Assembly: GCA_033782935.1 (NCBI GenBank)
Contig: JAWQEG010000490.1
Span: 278,001-342,000, forward strand
Direction: 5' to 3'
Source: Petrolisthes cinctipes
Lineage: Eukaryota; Arthropoda; Malacostraca; Decapoda; Porcellanidae
Length of the DNA: 64,000 nt
Shown here: positions 25,432 to 34,442 of the stretch, piece by piece
Numbering within the stretch: position 1 is the first letter of the stretch
Layout: the number at the start of each line of letters is the position of its first letter
Program-made: the position numbers and the translations under genes
The notes under the pieces: model-generated
What the model was told of the DNA's origin: nothing
The model's database searches: none
Seen by the model: only the letters and a program-made list of their open reading frames with translations

Positions 25432-26220
25432 ATGGCTACTCCTCCACAATCTCCTACTGTCTCTGCTCTTCATACAACTTCTTCTAACCCCACTACCTCT
25501 TCTATGCATACAATGACAAACTTACCCACCCACAAGTATTTAAAGTATTATACGGGAGATAATCCAAGATATGGGATTCATCTCTTCTTGCGTCATTTGG
25601 AGGATGTGTTTAATCAAACTAATATAGAGCAGGACTTACATAAGATAAGATTCGTGAGAGTGCATATTGCACCAGATAGTCCAGCCAGCTATATGATAAC
25701 TACAAGTGCTTTTTCTGATCCAGAGAATTTAACGTCATATGCTACATTCAGACAGTCACTTATTGATGTTTTTGGGGATGGTAAAATTCATAATTCATTA
25801 TCATGGGTTCAGAGAATGTTTATAACAAAGGCAGATAACATAACTACAAGTGAACCAGCAAAAGCACTTGCATTATCAGGGTCTCTAACTTTAAATTCGA
25901 AGGAATCTCGTATCATACATCGTAAATTACAGATTACTCAATCCATGGGGACGAAGAATTTTAATTTTGATGCCACACCTACTCAAAGGGAATCACAGGG
26001 AAAACGTTGCAAACACTGTAACGGAAATAATAATATTACCAGTGATTGTTATTACTTACATAATACTAAAGGAAATGATCAAGGGAAAAGTAATCATACA
26101 TACAGTCATTTACATGAATCAAAGTCGCATTCCTTAGAAGAATGCATGATCCTTAACAGAATGAAATGGGACTTGCACAATCGAAATATGATGTATGAAA
26201 CGAGACCGCCACAATATTAA
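25432..26220 (+). CDS. Gag-like protein, 262 aa, with a damaged zinc knuckle
   Basis: Structural protein of the retrotransposon, which in the family forms the cytoplasmic particle and packages RNA. The ATG is in good context (A at -3, G at +4). Residues 1-30 are Ser/Thr/Pro-rich. About 35-135 resemble the capsid region of invertebrate gypsy Gag (KYYTGDNPRYGIHLFLRHLE). Residues 193-206 have the zinc-knuckle spacing CX2CX4-X-X4C (C193, C196, C206), but Asn201 stands where His is expected, so zinc binding is probably lost. The protein is short for a gypsy Gag, so an internal deletion is possible. The stop overlaps a -1-frame pol reading that opens at 26199, as expected for Gag-Pol frameshifting. 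No canonical slippery heptamer was seen. The frame is open but function is doubtful. Confidence 0.75.
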   Translation: MATPPQSPTVSALHTTSSNPTTSSMHTMTNLPTHKYLKYYTGDNPRYGIHLFLRHLEDVFNQTNIEQDLHKIRFVRVHIAPDSPASYMITTSAFSDPENLTSYATFRQSLIDVFGDGKIHNSLSWVQRMFITKADNITTSEPAKALALSGSLTLNSKESRIIHRKLQITQSMGTKNFNFDATPTQRESQGKRCKHCNGNNNITSDCYYLHNTKGNDQGKSNHTYSHLHESKSHSLEECMILNRMKWDLHNRNMMYETRPPQY

Positions 26221-26620
26221 AACGTCCCGAAAATATAACTGTAGGCCCTGTCGTCGCATTTACCAATAATATACTATAATTCCCTGTCCTAGTATCACAT
26301 AGTAACACCCACTTAATGATAGACACAGGCGCCACAGTTTCCTTGTTATCGGATAATTCCTTTAACAAATTATGCAAATTAGCTCCCCAGCAGCATTTAT
26401 AAACCAAGATTGAACAGGTGACATAGCATTGTCAACCATGACAGGCAATAAATTACAGGTCTTAGGGAAATTAACCCTTCCTGTACGGTTAGACAAGGGA
26501 ACTAACCATATACATATTGCATTTTATATAATACAAAATTATAAACTAGGTTTATCATACCTTATCAAACAAACCATAATAATTAACCCTAAATATAAAA
26601 TAATACATTTTAGGAATTAA
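26199..26620 (+). pseudogene. Retropepsin-like protease remnant (pol N-terminus)
   Basis: The -1 frame relative to gag reads through ITVGPVVAFTNNIL, hits a stop at 26277-26279, then continues as SHSNTHLMIDTGATVSLLSD. DTGA (codons from 26322) is the aspartic-protease active-site motif and is intact. That frame stops again at about 26400. A further segment in another frame (26429-26620, with LGKLTLPVRL and YKLGLSYLI) resembles the C-terminal half of a gypsy protease domain. At least one stop and one frameshift break it, so no functional enzyme is expected. Confidence 0.7.
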
Positions 26621-27179
26621 TGTATTCCAATACAGGATTGTCCAGGCCAATATATAAGTCCATGTAATGTTAATTCTATACATATTGAAAATGAGGGAAA
26701 CGACCCCAGTATCATAAAGGCCATTGCTGCATATAATATTATATTAACTACCAATTTCGTCCATAAATTGAAGTTAAGCTTCCATCTCGTGTACAGCCAC
26801 ATACTACCGTTCTATTCTCAATAGAACTAGTAAAATAATATATAACCAGGGATTAATTTACTTTACCCAATGTAAACAGTGAAAATATCACTGATATTAA
26901 TAAATCATCTACCAATATGCATGTAAAGAAAGGAACATATCTATGTGATCTGTACAGATGGAAGTTAGACCAATACCACAAGGAAATATTGTATCGGTTC
27001 TTACCGAAGGATAAAGTGATAGTTACATAAGTCAACAACTTAGAAATTTTGTCAGTGGACACGATTTTCCACTTTATCGTGATAATCTCATCACCATACT
27101 AGCCACATATTGAATACGATTGCCCTACTTGGTGAATCCTTAGGATGAACCAACATTATAAAGCATGCCATTACACTAA
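26621..27179 (+). pseudogene. Degraded protease-RT linker of pol
   Basis: No long frame. One fragment (about 26860-27030) reads NVNSENITDINKSSTNMHVK followed by a stretch ending in LPKDKVIVT, in plus-strand frame and plausible as the pol linker, then a stop. It lies exactly between protease and RT, so I treat it as decayed pol. The minus-strand open frames at 26617-26802 and 26853-27062 look like chance. Confidence 0.4.
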
Positions 27180-28076
27180 CATCTCCTCAACCCATTTATT
27201 CGAGCATATAGACTACCGTACCTCGTAGTAGGCAGAAAATTGTAAAGAAAATTATAAATGAAATAATGGATGAAGGCATTATTAGGAATTCTAACTACCC
27301 TTTTAACAACCCAATGTTTTTGGTTTCAATAATAATGGTGAATTTACGCCAGTAATTGATTACAGACAAATAAATAATGCTACAATTAAAGATCAATATC
27401 CCCTCCCTCCTTTAAGATGTTTTGTCTAACATTGGTAAATCAAAGCCTATGATATTCTCCACCTTAATTAAACTTGGTCAGTGGAAACTGGCAAGTAGCA
27501 TTAAATAATAAAAGTCAACCCATTACAACATTTAGTACTTCCCATGGTTATTATGAATACATTCGTAGACCATTTGGGTTATGTAATGTTTCATCCATAT
27601 TTCAACATATGGTCAATTTCCGTATTGGCGTTATTAATAACGTAGTCATCGCTAATCTCAACGATTTGATTAATTTTTCTATAGACGTACATTCATAATA
27701 AGTAACAATAAAGAAGCTTATCCAGAGATTACATTAGGTAGGCCTCAAACTTTAACTGCCTATGTGTCATTTTATTAACCAGGAAATTATAATTTTAGGT
27801 TATACATTAACCGCCACGGTGCTCCATACACAATCTGGTAAAATACGAGCAATGAAAGTATTCACTATTCCTAATAAATGCTACTAACGTAAAATCATTC
27901 TTGGGTTTATGTTCTTATTATAGAATCTTTGTAGAGCATTTTTCCCAAGTAGCTAAACCCCTAAATAATCAACTCGAGATTTTGTATGGAGGCCAGAAAA
28001 AATAGCTAAGCTTTGAAATATCAAAGGTTAATTAATGTCAGCTCCAATTTTTGCGTTCCCAAGTATTCATTAACTT
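27180..28076 (+). pseudogene. Reverse transcriptase remnant, catalytic motif lost
   Basis: Fragments in several frames cover the Ty3/gypsy RT. About 27212-27330: RSRQKIVKKIINEIMDEGII then NSNYPFNNP. 27474-27698: SGNWQVALNN, HGYYEYIRRPFGLCN and the catalytic segment. About 27793-28010: the thumb/connection with GYTLTATVLHTQSGKI and KSFLGLCSYYRIFVEHF. The YxDD box reads ANLNDLI, so Asn (27660-27662) replaces the first catalytic Asp and Asn replaces the Tyr. At least two frameshifts and several stops are present. The order and spacing are right, so this is point decay more than rearrangement. Confidence 0.85.
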
Positions 28077-28081
28077 TTATC

Positions 28082-28507
28082 AAGTGTACAGATGCTTCTT
28101 CAGTAGGCTTAGGCGCTGTACTTATGTAAGAGATAGCTATGGGTAGATATCAGGTATGTGCTTATGCTTAGAGAATATTAAGTGCACAGGGAACTCATTA
28201 CTCTGTAACAAAACAGGAAATTTAAGCAATATTATGGGCAATTCGTACTTTTAGAGAAATCGTATTAGGCTATCCTTTACAAGTTTTCGCGAATTACCAA
28301 ACGATCCTTGGCTTACTATAACCTCAAACCCTAACGGGAAAATTAGCCAGATAAAATCTAACAATTCCAGAATTTCTCCCACATATAGATATTAAATACC
28401 TTCCAGGACGATTAAATAAAGTAGCAGATCTCTTAAACAATTATCTTGTCCTTTTAGTTCCGAGGACACCCATGGACTTTGACATTAATAAGGTTCCTAA
28501 ACATTAG
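28082..28507 (+). pseudogene. RNase H remnant with five in-frame stops
   Basis: One frame runs from KCTDASSVGLGAVLM to the tag at 28505-28507, but is cut by stops at 28127, 28169, 28223, 28319 and 28352. Landmarks are TDASSVGLGAVL (first active-site Asp present), GTHYSVTKQE (active-site Glu present), AILWAIRTFREIVLGYPLQV, FANYQTI (Asn at 28292-28294 where the third active-site Asp is expected) and YLPGRLNKVADLL. A frameshift separates it from the RT fragment ending near 28070. That five stops leave the remaining sequence alignable shows substitution-type decay. Confidence 0.85.
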
Positions 28508-28679
28508 CAAAAGGATTCCATGATGAATGTAATAAGATATTCATTAAAAACCCTGAGGATGATAATAATGGACCATAATTACCCAGTCACTTAAATATCT
28601 TTTCCCTTCATGATGATATTATTTACAGAAAACTAAGGAAACGTGACGTACAAACCAATCACATAGTGATATAACAAAT

Positions 28680-29422
28680 AATAATTCCCTCAGTATTAAT
28701 TACCCTTATATCATAATGCAGAAGGACATCCTGGGAGAGGTAGGTATCTAACCACTCTCTATACAATATACTATTAACATAAACTAAGGGTAGATGATGA
28801 AACACATATGTCGCTCAGTGCGAAACATACAATGCAGGTCAAGGCCATACATTTGGACCTCTGTTCCATGACGGGAATCCCTAATCCTGGACGAATCATG
28901 GGACATAGTAGGAATAGATCTACTTTCCTTACCAATTTACAATCAGGACACAAATAAGTTTTTACCTATGGTTAACCATTTTCTAGATTTAGTGGCGGCA
29001 CCACTAGGGAAAAACCGCAAAAGTAAGTGCACATATATTTAAAAACCAAATTGATATGACCATATACATGTCCCGATATTATAAAAAAAATATCTGATTT
29101 CTACTATATTAAGCAAACGTTTGTATTACCATATTTCCCAGCATCTAATGGGTTAACAAAACGGCAAAACCGTAACACTACTAGAAGTACTTCGTGGCAC
29201 AGAAACAATGAAAATCCCTCCACATGGGAAGACTGCATCGATATGACGGTCAATAACCACTACAAAATACGAAAATAAAAGGAAAAACTCCACATGAAAT
29301 ACTATATGGCGTATGGATACGTCTTTCATATGATATAACAATTGCCACGAAGAAGCCATGCTACAACATGGACAACTATGCTGAACGACAGTGAGTTGCA
29401 TTTCCACAATTTCATCATGATG
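28680..29422 (+). pseudogene. Integrase remnant, zinc-binding and catalytic residues lost
   Basis: The order is as expected for a gypsy integrase. The HHCC domain starts at HNAEGHPGRGR (His codons at 28712 and 28727). The Cys pair reads QCETYN, so Tyr (28828-28830) replaces the second Cys. The core begins at DIVGIDLLSLPIYNQDTNKF (from 28902) with the first catalytic Asp present. The final catalytic region reads ASNGLTKRQNR, with Lys (29159-29161) where Glu is expected. Then WEDCIDMTVNN and HEILYGVWIRLSYDITIATK (to about 29350). Segments sit in three frames with stops. The second catalytic Asp segment is not clearly recovered. It continues into the 48-bp repeat. Confidence 0.8.
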
Positions 29423-29674
29423 AACAAAGCAATTTATCGGCTTGCAAGAAAAATGCGTGATCGCCGACAGAACAAAGCAATTTATCGGCTTGCAAGAAAA
29501 ATGCGTGATCGCCGACATAACAAAGCAATTTATCGGCTTGCAAGAAAAATGCGTGATCGCCGACATAACAAAGCAATTTATCGGCTTGCAAGAAAAATGT
29601 GTGATCGCCGACAGAACAAAACAAATTATAGGCTTGCTAGAAAAAAAAAAAAAAAAATGCGTAATCGCCGACAT
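29423..29674 (+). repeat. 48-bp minisatellite, five copies, within the integrase tail
   Basis: Units start with AACAAA at 29423, 29471, 29519, 29567 and 29615. The first four are 48 bp and nearly identical. The fifth is diverged and expanded to 60 bp by a long A-run near 29641-29657. Each unit is 16 codons (NKAIYRLARKMRDRRQ/H) in the frame that also carries flanking integrase-tail-like residues (FHNFIMM before, NGYPIELYT after), so one 16-codon stretch was amplified in frame. The open frame 29342-29731 and its minus-strand mirror exist because the repeat has no stops; I do not call them genes. Confidence 0.85.
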
Positions 29675-29963
29675 AATGGGTACCCGATCGAACTTTACAC
29701 AGTCATGTCTTTAGTAGGCATAACCTTATAATAATGAATAATTTTACCAGGCGGATGATATTGTTTATGTAAACAGAATAAAGAAATTGGTAAAATGCGC
29801 GCAAAAATCCTAACATCCAAAATAAAACCAATCAATATCTCTGCAACAGCAACAATATCCTCTTCCTCGTAATATTATCCCTACTATTGATGATAATAAA
29901 ATAAACACTTACAAACACAAACTCCGATCGGTTTCCAATGAAAAATAATATTTCTTCTTACAA
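29675..29963 (+). other. Retrotransposon interior after integrase, no gene recognised
   Basis: AT-rich sequence with stops in all frames. A short stretch such as NGYPIELYTV continues the integrase-tail frame, after which homology cannot be followed. Confidence 0.5.
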
Positions 29964-31830
29964 ATGTGGCCCAAATCAACCTATATAACGGTTTTCATGT
30001 CTATAGGCCTACTCGCGGCAGCTACAGGCTCCGACGAAGTGCATAACACAGATAAAGATGACGTCTTCAATCCGAGAGCTCTCGTTTACAATTTTATCAA
30101 ACAGTTGAAAAGAAAAGGAAAATAAATAAAATATTGGTGATGAACGATATGATCACTATTTCTTACTCTTTACTGGATATATGAATTATTACCAAAATTT
30201 CTGCCATTGAGCAATAATTACAGATAAAATACTTAATGATACACTAGTTTTGGTTGACAGGTATCACACAACTGAATTTACCTATGTAAGTGCATTATAT
30301 TCTATAGTGTCCTTGCACTATTGGGCGCCCTAGGAATGGATTCAGCGACTCAGGTAATATTGCTAGCTTATTATACAAAAAAAAAATATATAATGGCTTA
30401 GAGCCATCATCACAGCCCAGAGCGTGATTTAGATAATTTTTAAGTGAAATTTCATGAGCACTATTTGGTGATGCTTAGAGGTATAGTGGTATACAAGCAT
30501 TATCCCATACATAAAAGGTTGCAGGACAAGCCTTTGCAAATCAAGGTAAGATAGAGTAACAGGTATATACTGTATTAGAGTGTAAATCATTGCACAGAAA
30601 TTAAATACGATTTAGATAGTATATATGAGCAACGAATGAAATGAACTACATATATGAAATAATCACATCATATTTTTAGGCTTCTATTTATTTCTGTGAG
30701 TTTGCAGAAAAATGATAGCAGGTGAGGAACTTAGAGAGGAATGACAACATTTATTAAGAGAATATTTACTGCGGGTAAGATAAGATCAACTCACAATATT
30801 ATTACCACTCCAATAGCTACGAGATGCAATGGTACAATCAATGATGAAATCTCATCTTCCTTATTTCTTTCATGAAATATTATTATACAGTCATGCGTAG
30901 TATTTTAATACAAGATCATATACTCATTATTATTCCCATAAAAGGTATAATGTTATTCACAAGCTACGCACTTCTACAATTCCCTATGAAAATGGAAGTA
31001 ATCATTTAATATTCAATTTTCATCCAATAAGTATTATACTTAGTGATGATGTCATCAGTGACACACAACACTTCAAGTGCCATGTTGCATATTTTCATAT
31101 ATGTTTGTCTTGCATATTTCTTTGCATTTGAGTTGCATTTAAGTCTCTAAAGGATGCAAAATCTCCACTTGCTTAGAATCATAAGTACTACTAATCAGGC
31201 ACTATATGCATGTATATTCATATCCATTACTAATCAAACTCTCTTTCATCATCAATTTTAATTTCCACTATCTATACTTACCTGCTAATACATAATTAAC
31301 ATTAATTTGCCCTAATCACCCTACATATGGTATGGTTCAAGGCAACTATAAAGAAGCAGACTCATAGGAAATACGATCCAAGGGAATCGTACCTTGCCTA
31401 GTAAACATAATTTGCTAGAAAACATAGCACAATCTCTTCCACCTTTTCAACATATTTCATTTAAAGTTGAATTGTTTAACATTTCCTAATTCATTATCAG
31501 TTGTATCAGACAAAATGAAACTATTATGTTACTCAATGAGAATAGGATTCAATCATCCTTATTATATCATTTGATTCCTCCACATAGTGATCAAAATAAA
31601 AATTGGTACCAATGTTTATTATCCCATGTCTTATCTTTCTGGCATGTACTATAAAATTTATGTATTGTATAAGACAGTCTAAAATACTATTTTTGTATTG
31701 TATAAGAAAGAACTATCGAAGTATACTGAATTATCTTGTGTTGAAAAGAACAAGACTGTTATTTATTCCACAGCTACAACATAGCAACACGGCTCCCCCC
31801 TCATTAATGTGTGAATTTTTAGCATAGGTT
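29964..31830 (+). pseudogene. Possible env-like relic
   Basis: A 53-codon frame at 29964-30125 starts MWPKSTYITVFMSIGLLAAA, a hydrophobic signal-peptide-like N-terminus, then an acidic stretch and a basic run, IKQLKRKGK. Downstream fragments include a stretch near 30960-31090 (HKLRTSTIPYENGSN, FNFHPISIILSDD) with following Cys/His residues. At 31603-31827 a frame starts with a hydrophobic run followed by Lys/Arg (IIPCLIFLACTIKFMYCIRQ), like a membrane anchor with a short cytoplasmic tail. Size (about 1.8 kb) and place (after integrase) fit an errantivirus-like env, but stops and frameshifts are everywhere and no family motif is certain. It could be unrelated spacer. Confidence 0.35.
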
Positions 31831-32119
31831 AGATTATATACACACAATAACATGCACCTAGCTAAACACATTAATATTAAGATGAAATTTTATGTAACAA
31901 TGTATTCATGTTCATGTATTTATATTCATGTATTACCGGTAATGTTAATTTTAAGCATATGGTGTGCCAATGTCTTAATGTCTATTTTTTATTACTACAC
32001 ATGTATTTATTGTTAATGTCTTAGTATTATGTACCCTACCAACATTGTGAACTGGCCTTCTATTAAATAAAGCATAAAGCAAAAGCCTGGAGGCCAGGCA
32101 GGTAGCATGGTTCGAGCGG
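31831..32119 (+). other. 3' untranslated part of the element; no clear polypurine tract
   Basis: AT-rich sequence ending in GCCTGGAGGCCAGGCAGGTA and then a tRNA-like 20-mer adjoining the LTR. A clean purine run directly before the 3' LTR, normally the plus-strand primer, is not seen; CTGGAGG around 32088 is the nearest purine-rich piece. Confidence 0.5.
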
Positions 32120-32120
32120 T
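32101..32120 (+). other. tRNA-Leu 5'-end-like 20-mer next to the 3' LTR
   Basis: GGTAGCATGGTTCGAGCGGT resembles the first 19 bases of a eukaryotic tRNA-Leu(AAG)-type gene (recalled as GGTAGCGTGGCCGAGCGGT): 17 matches with one inserted base. The same tRNA family is the inferred primer for this element. The last base is the first base of the 3' LTR. It may be coincidence or a captured primer fragment. Confidence 0.35.
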
Positions 32121-32908
32121 GTACACACCATTCTATACACACACAAACACGTGCAGTGACTCGCCTTTCGGGACCTGACAGACAGATTCAGATTCCACAT
32201 ACATACACACCAAAAAACCATTAAGGGACCTGACCACCCAGGTGGGTCAAACACACACACACACACACACACACTCGCCCATATATTTTTATACCTACCT
32301 GCATACCCCTCAGACAATTGACTTTCCCTATCTTATTGGCATCTCTCCAAACACAGGTGCGGTCAGGTCATACGAAAAGACATTAACCCTTCCTACCTCC
32401 CCTTCGAAGGAGAGGTAGGAAAGAGAGTAAAGGAGAGAGAGAGAGAGAGAGAGATAGAAAAGGGGTGGCCCACTTTCCCTTTCACACGAGAAGAGAGAAG
32501 TAGGTACAGAATCAAACTGACCATTCACAGGCAACACAGTCACACTCTAGCCATTCTGTAAACTATAGAGTTTGAAATGTATATAAGCAGAGGAGGTACA
32601 CTAGGAGTTAGGATACCACACTGACTCCCTAAGGGCTATAAACTGTCTCCATAGAGAGAGACAAAATACCACATAAGGCAAGGCACATCACGATAATACC
32701 CTGTATAGATAAGTACACATATTAATAAATTAAGCCTTAAGAAACTTGTGAAGTCAATCACCTAAGCAAACTTAAGAAAGCACCCCGTCTTCCACGTTAC
32801 CTAAAACAACAACAACAACAACAACAACTACTACACTACAACTACAAGAATTACATACAAGTAAGTTACCAAGTTCTGCCCAGAGTTCAAGCCTTTAGAA
32901 CTGGTACA
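32120..32908 (+). repeat. 3' LTR (789 bp)
   Basis: Direct copy of the 5' LTR, about 99.7% identical by eye, with (CA)11 instead of (CA)12. By the usual logic that LTRs are identical at insertion, only two substitutions means a recent insertion, unless the LTRs were later homogenised. Confidence 0.95.
32724..32729 (+). terminator. Polyadenylation signal AATAAA in 3' LTR
   Basis: AATAAA lies about 140 bp downstream of the LTR TATA-like box, where the R region would end. The same motif is in the 5' LTR at 24403-24408. An extra AATAAA upstream of the LTR at 32066-32071 may be chance. Confidence 0.45.
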
Positions 32909-32912
32909 AGAT
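32909..32912. repeat. Target-site duplication AGAT (right)
   Basis: Follows the terminal TGGTACA of the 3' LTR. The satellite resumes with GCCAAAAAGTCGATATC, the expected continuation of the monomer cut at 23796. Confidence 0.85.
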
Positions 32913-34442
32913 GCCAAAAAGTCGATATCTAAAATTAAGGCCCAAAACACTCAAAAATTCGATATTTAGGAGTCCTAGAAGCGATCTGTACATGCATACT
33001 CAGTGCTAGAATATTTTCAAAATCTAGGCTCAAAACATGCTATAAATCGATATTTTAGGTGCGTAAAGGCGATATCTCAAATTCATGCCCAAAACACCCG
33101 AAAATTAGATATTTAGGGGTCCCAGAAGCGATCTGTACACGCCTACTCAGTGCTAGAATGTTTTCAAAATATAGGCTCAAAACATGCTCAAAATCGATAT
33201 TTTAGGTGCCCAAAAGTCGATATGTGCATGCATCTTCTGTTCTCGTTTATATCTTAAATTCAAGCTCAAAACACCCGAAAATTCGATATTTAGGGGTCCC
33301 AGAAGCGATCTGTACATGCCTACTCAGTGCCAGAATATTTTTAAAATATAGGCTAAAAACATGCTAAAAATCGATATTTTAGGTGAGTAAAGGCGATATC
33401 TCAAATTCAGGCCCAAAACACCCGAAAATTCGATATTTAGGGGTTGCAGAAGCGATCTGTACATGCCTACTCCGTGTTAAAGTATTTTCAAAATACAGGC
33501 CAAAAACATACTGAAAGTCGATGTTTTAGGTGCCCAAAAGTCGATATGTGCATGCATCTTCTGTACCCGTTTATATCTCAAATTCTTGCCCTAAACACCC
33601 GAAAATTCGATATTTTGGGGTCCCAGAAGCGATCTGTATATGCCTACTCCGTGTTAGAGTATTTTCAAAATACATGCCCAAAACATGCTGAAAATCGATA
33701 TTTTAGATGTCCAAAGTCAATATGTGCATGTATCTTCTGTACCCGTTTATGTCTCAAATTCAGGCTCAAAACACCCGAAAATTCAATATTTTGGGGTCCC
33801 AGAAGCAATCTGTACATGCCTACTCAGTGCTAGAATATTTTTAAAAATATAGGCTAAAAACATGCTAAAAATCGATATTTTAGGTGCCAAAAAGTCGATA
33901 TCGAAAATTAAGGCCCAAAACACCCGAAAATTCGATATTTAGGGGTCCCAGAAGAGGTCTGTACATGCCTACTCCGTGTTAGAGTATTTTCAAATTACAG
34001 GCCAAAAACATACTGAAAATCGATCTTGTAGGTGCTCAAAAGTCGATATGTGCATGCATCTTCTGTACCCGTTTATATTTCATATTCTGGCCCTAAGCAC
34101 CCGAAAATTCGATATTTTGGGGTCTCAGAAGCGATCTGTACATGCCTACTCAGTGCTAGAATGTTTTCAAAATATAGGCTCAAAATATGCTTAAAATCGA
34201 TATTTTAGGTGCCCAAAAGTCGATATGTGCATGCATCTTCTGTACTCGTTTATATCTCAAATTCAAGCTCAAAACACCCGAAAATTCGATATTTAGGGGT
34301 CCCAGAAGCGATCTGTACATGCCTACTCAGTGCTAGAATATTTTTAAAATATAGGCTAAAAACATGCTAAAAATCGATATTTTAGGTGAGTAAAGGCGAT
34401 ATCTCAAATTCAGGCCCAAAACACCCGAAAATTCGATATTTA
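32913..34442 (+). repeat. Satellite array resuming after the retrotransposon
   Basis: Continues the monomer cut at 23796 and follows the 19.31-kb paralogue at offset 13602 until about 33055. It then carries an extra 324 bp (about 33060-33383, one short and one long monomer) before matching again: 19518 pairs with 33444. About 33444-33976 is a further copy of the segment at 19518, 34594 and 36422. There is no gene. Confidence 0.85.

Larger units (their letters stand above)
23797..32908 (+). mobile_element. Ty3/gypsy-like LTR retrotransposon, defective, inserted in satellite
   Basis: A 9,112-bp element with two direct LTRs, a primer binding site and gag-pro-RT-RNaseH-integrase order, which is the Ty3/gypsy order and not copia (integrase follows RT). 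It is flanked by a 4-bp duplication AGAT (23793-23796 and 32909-32912). LTRs differ by two substitutions and one CA step. The interior after gag is riddled with stops and frameshifts, so it cannot encode its own replication proteins. Gag is open but lacks the zinc-knuckle histidine. A possible env-like relic follows integrase, as in errantivirus-like elements. The recent insertion of a dead template suggests mobilisation in trans. Confidence 0.95.

Noticed and set aside
29153..29674. Minus-strand 173-codon frame over the minisatellite
   Set aside because: It mirrors the in-frame 48-bp repeat and the integrase tail, which read correctly on the plus strand.
31603..31827. 74-codon frame as an independent gene
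   Set aside because: It lies inside the decayed element; the hydrophobic part is at best a fragment of an env-like relic and the rest is unremarkable.
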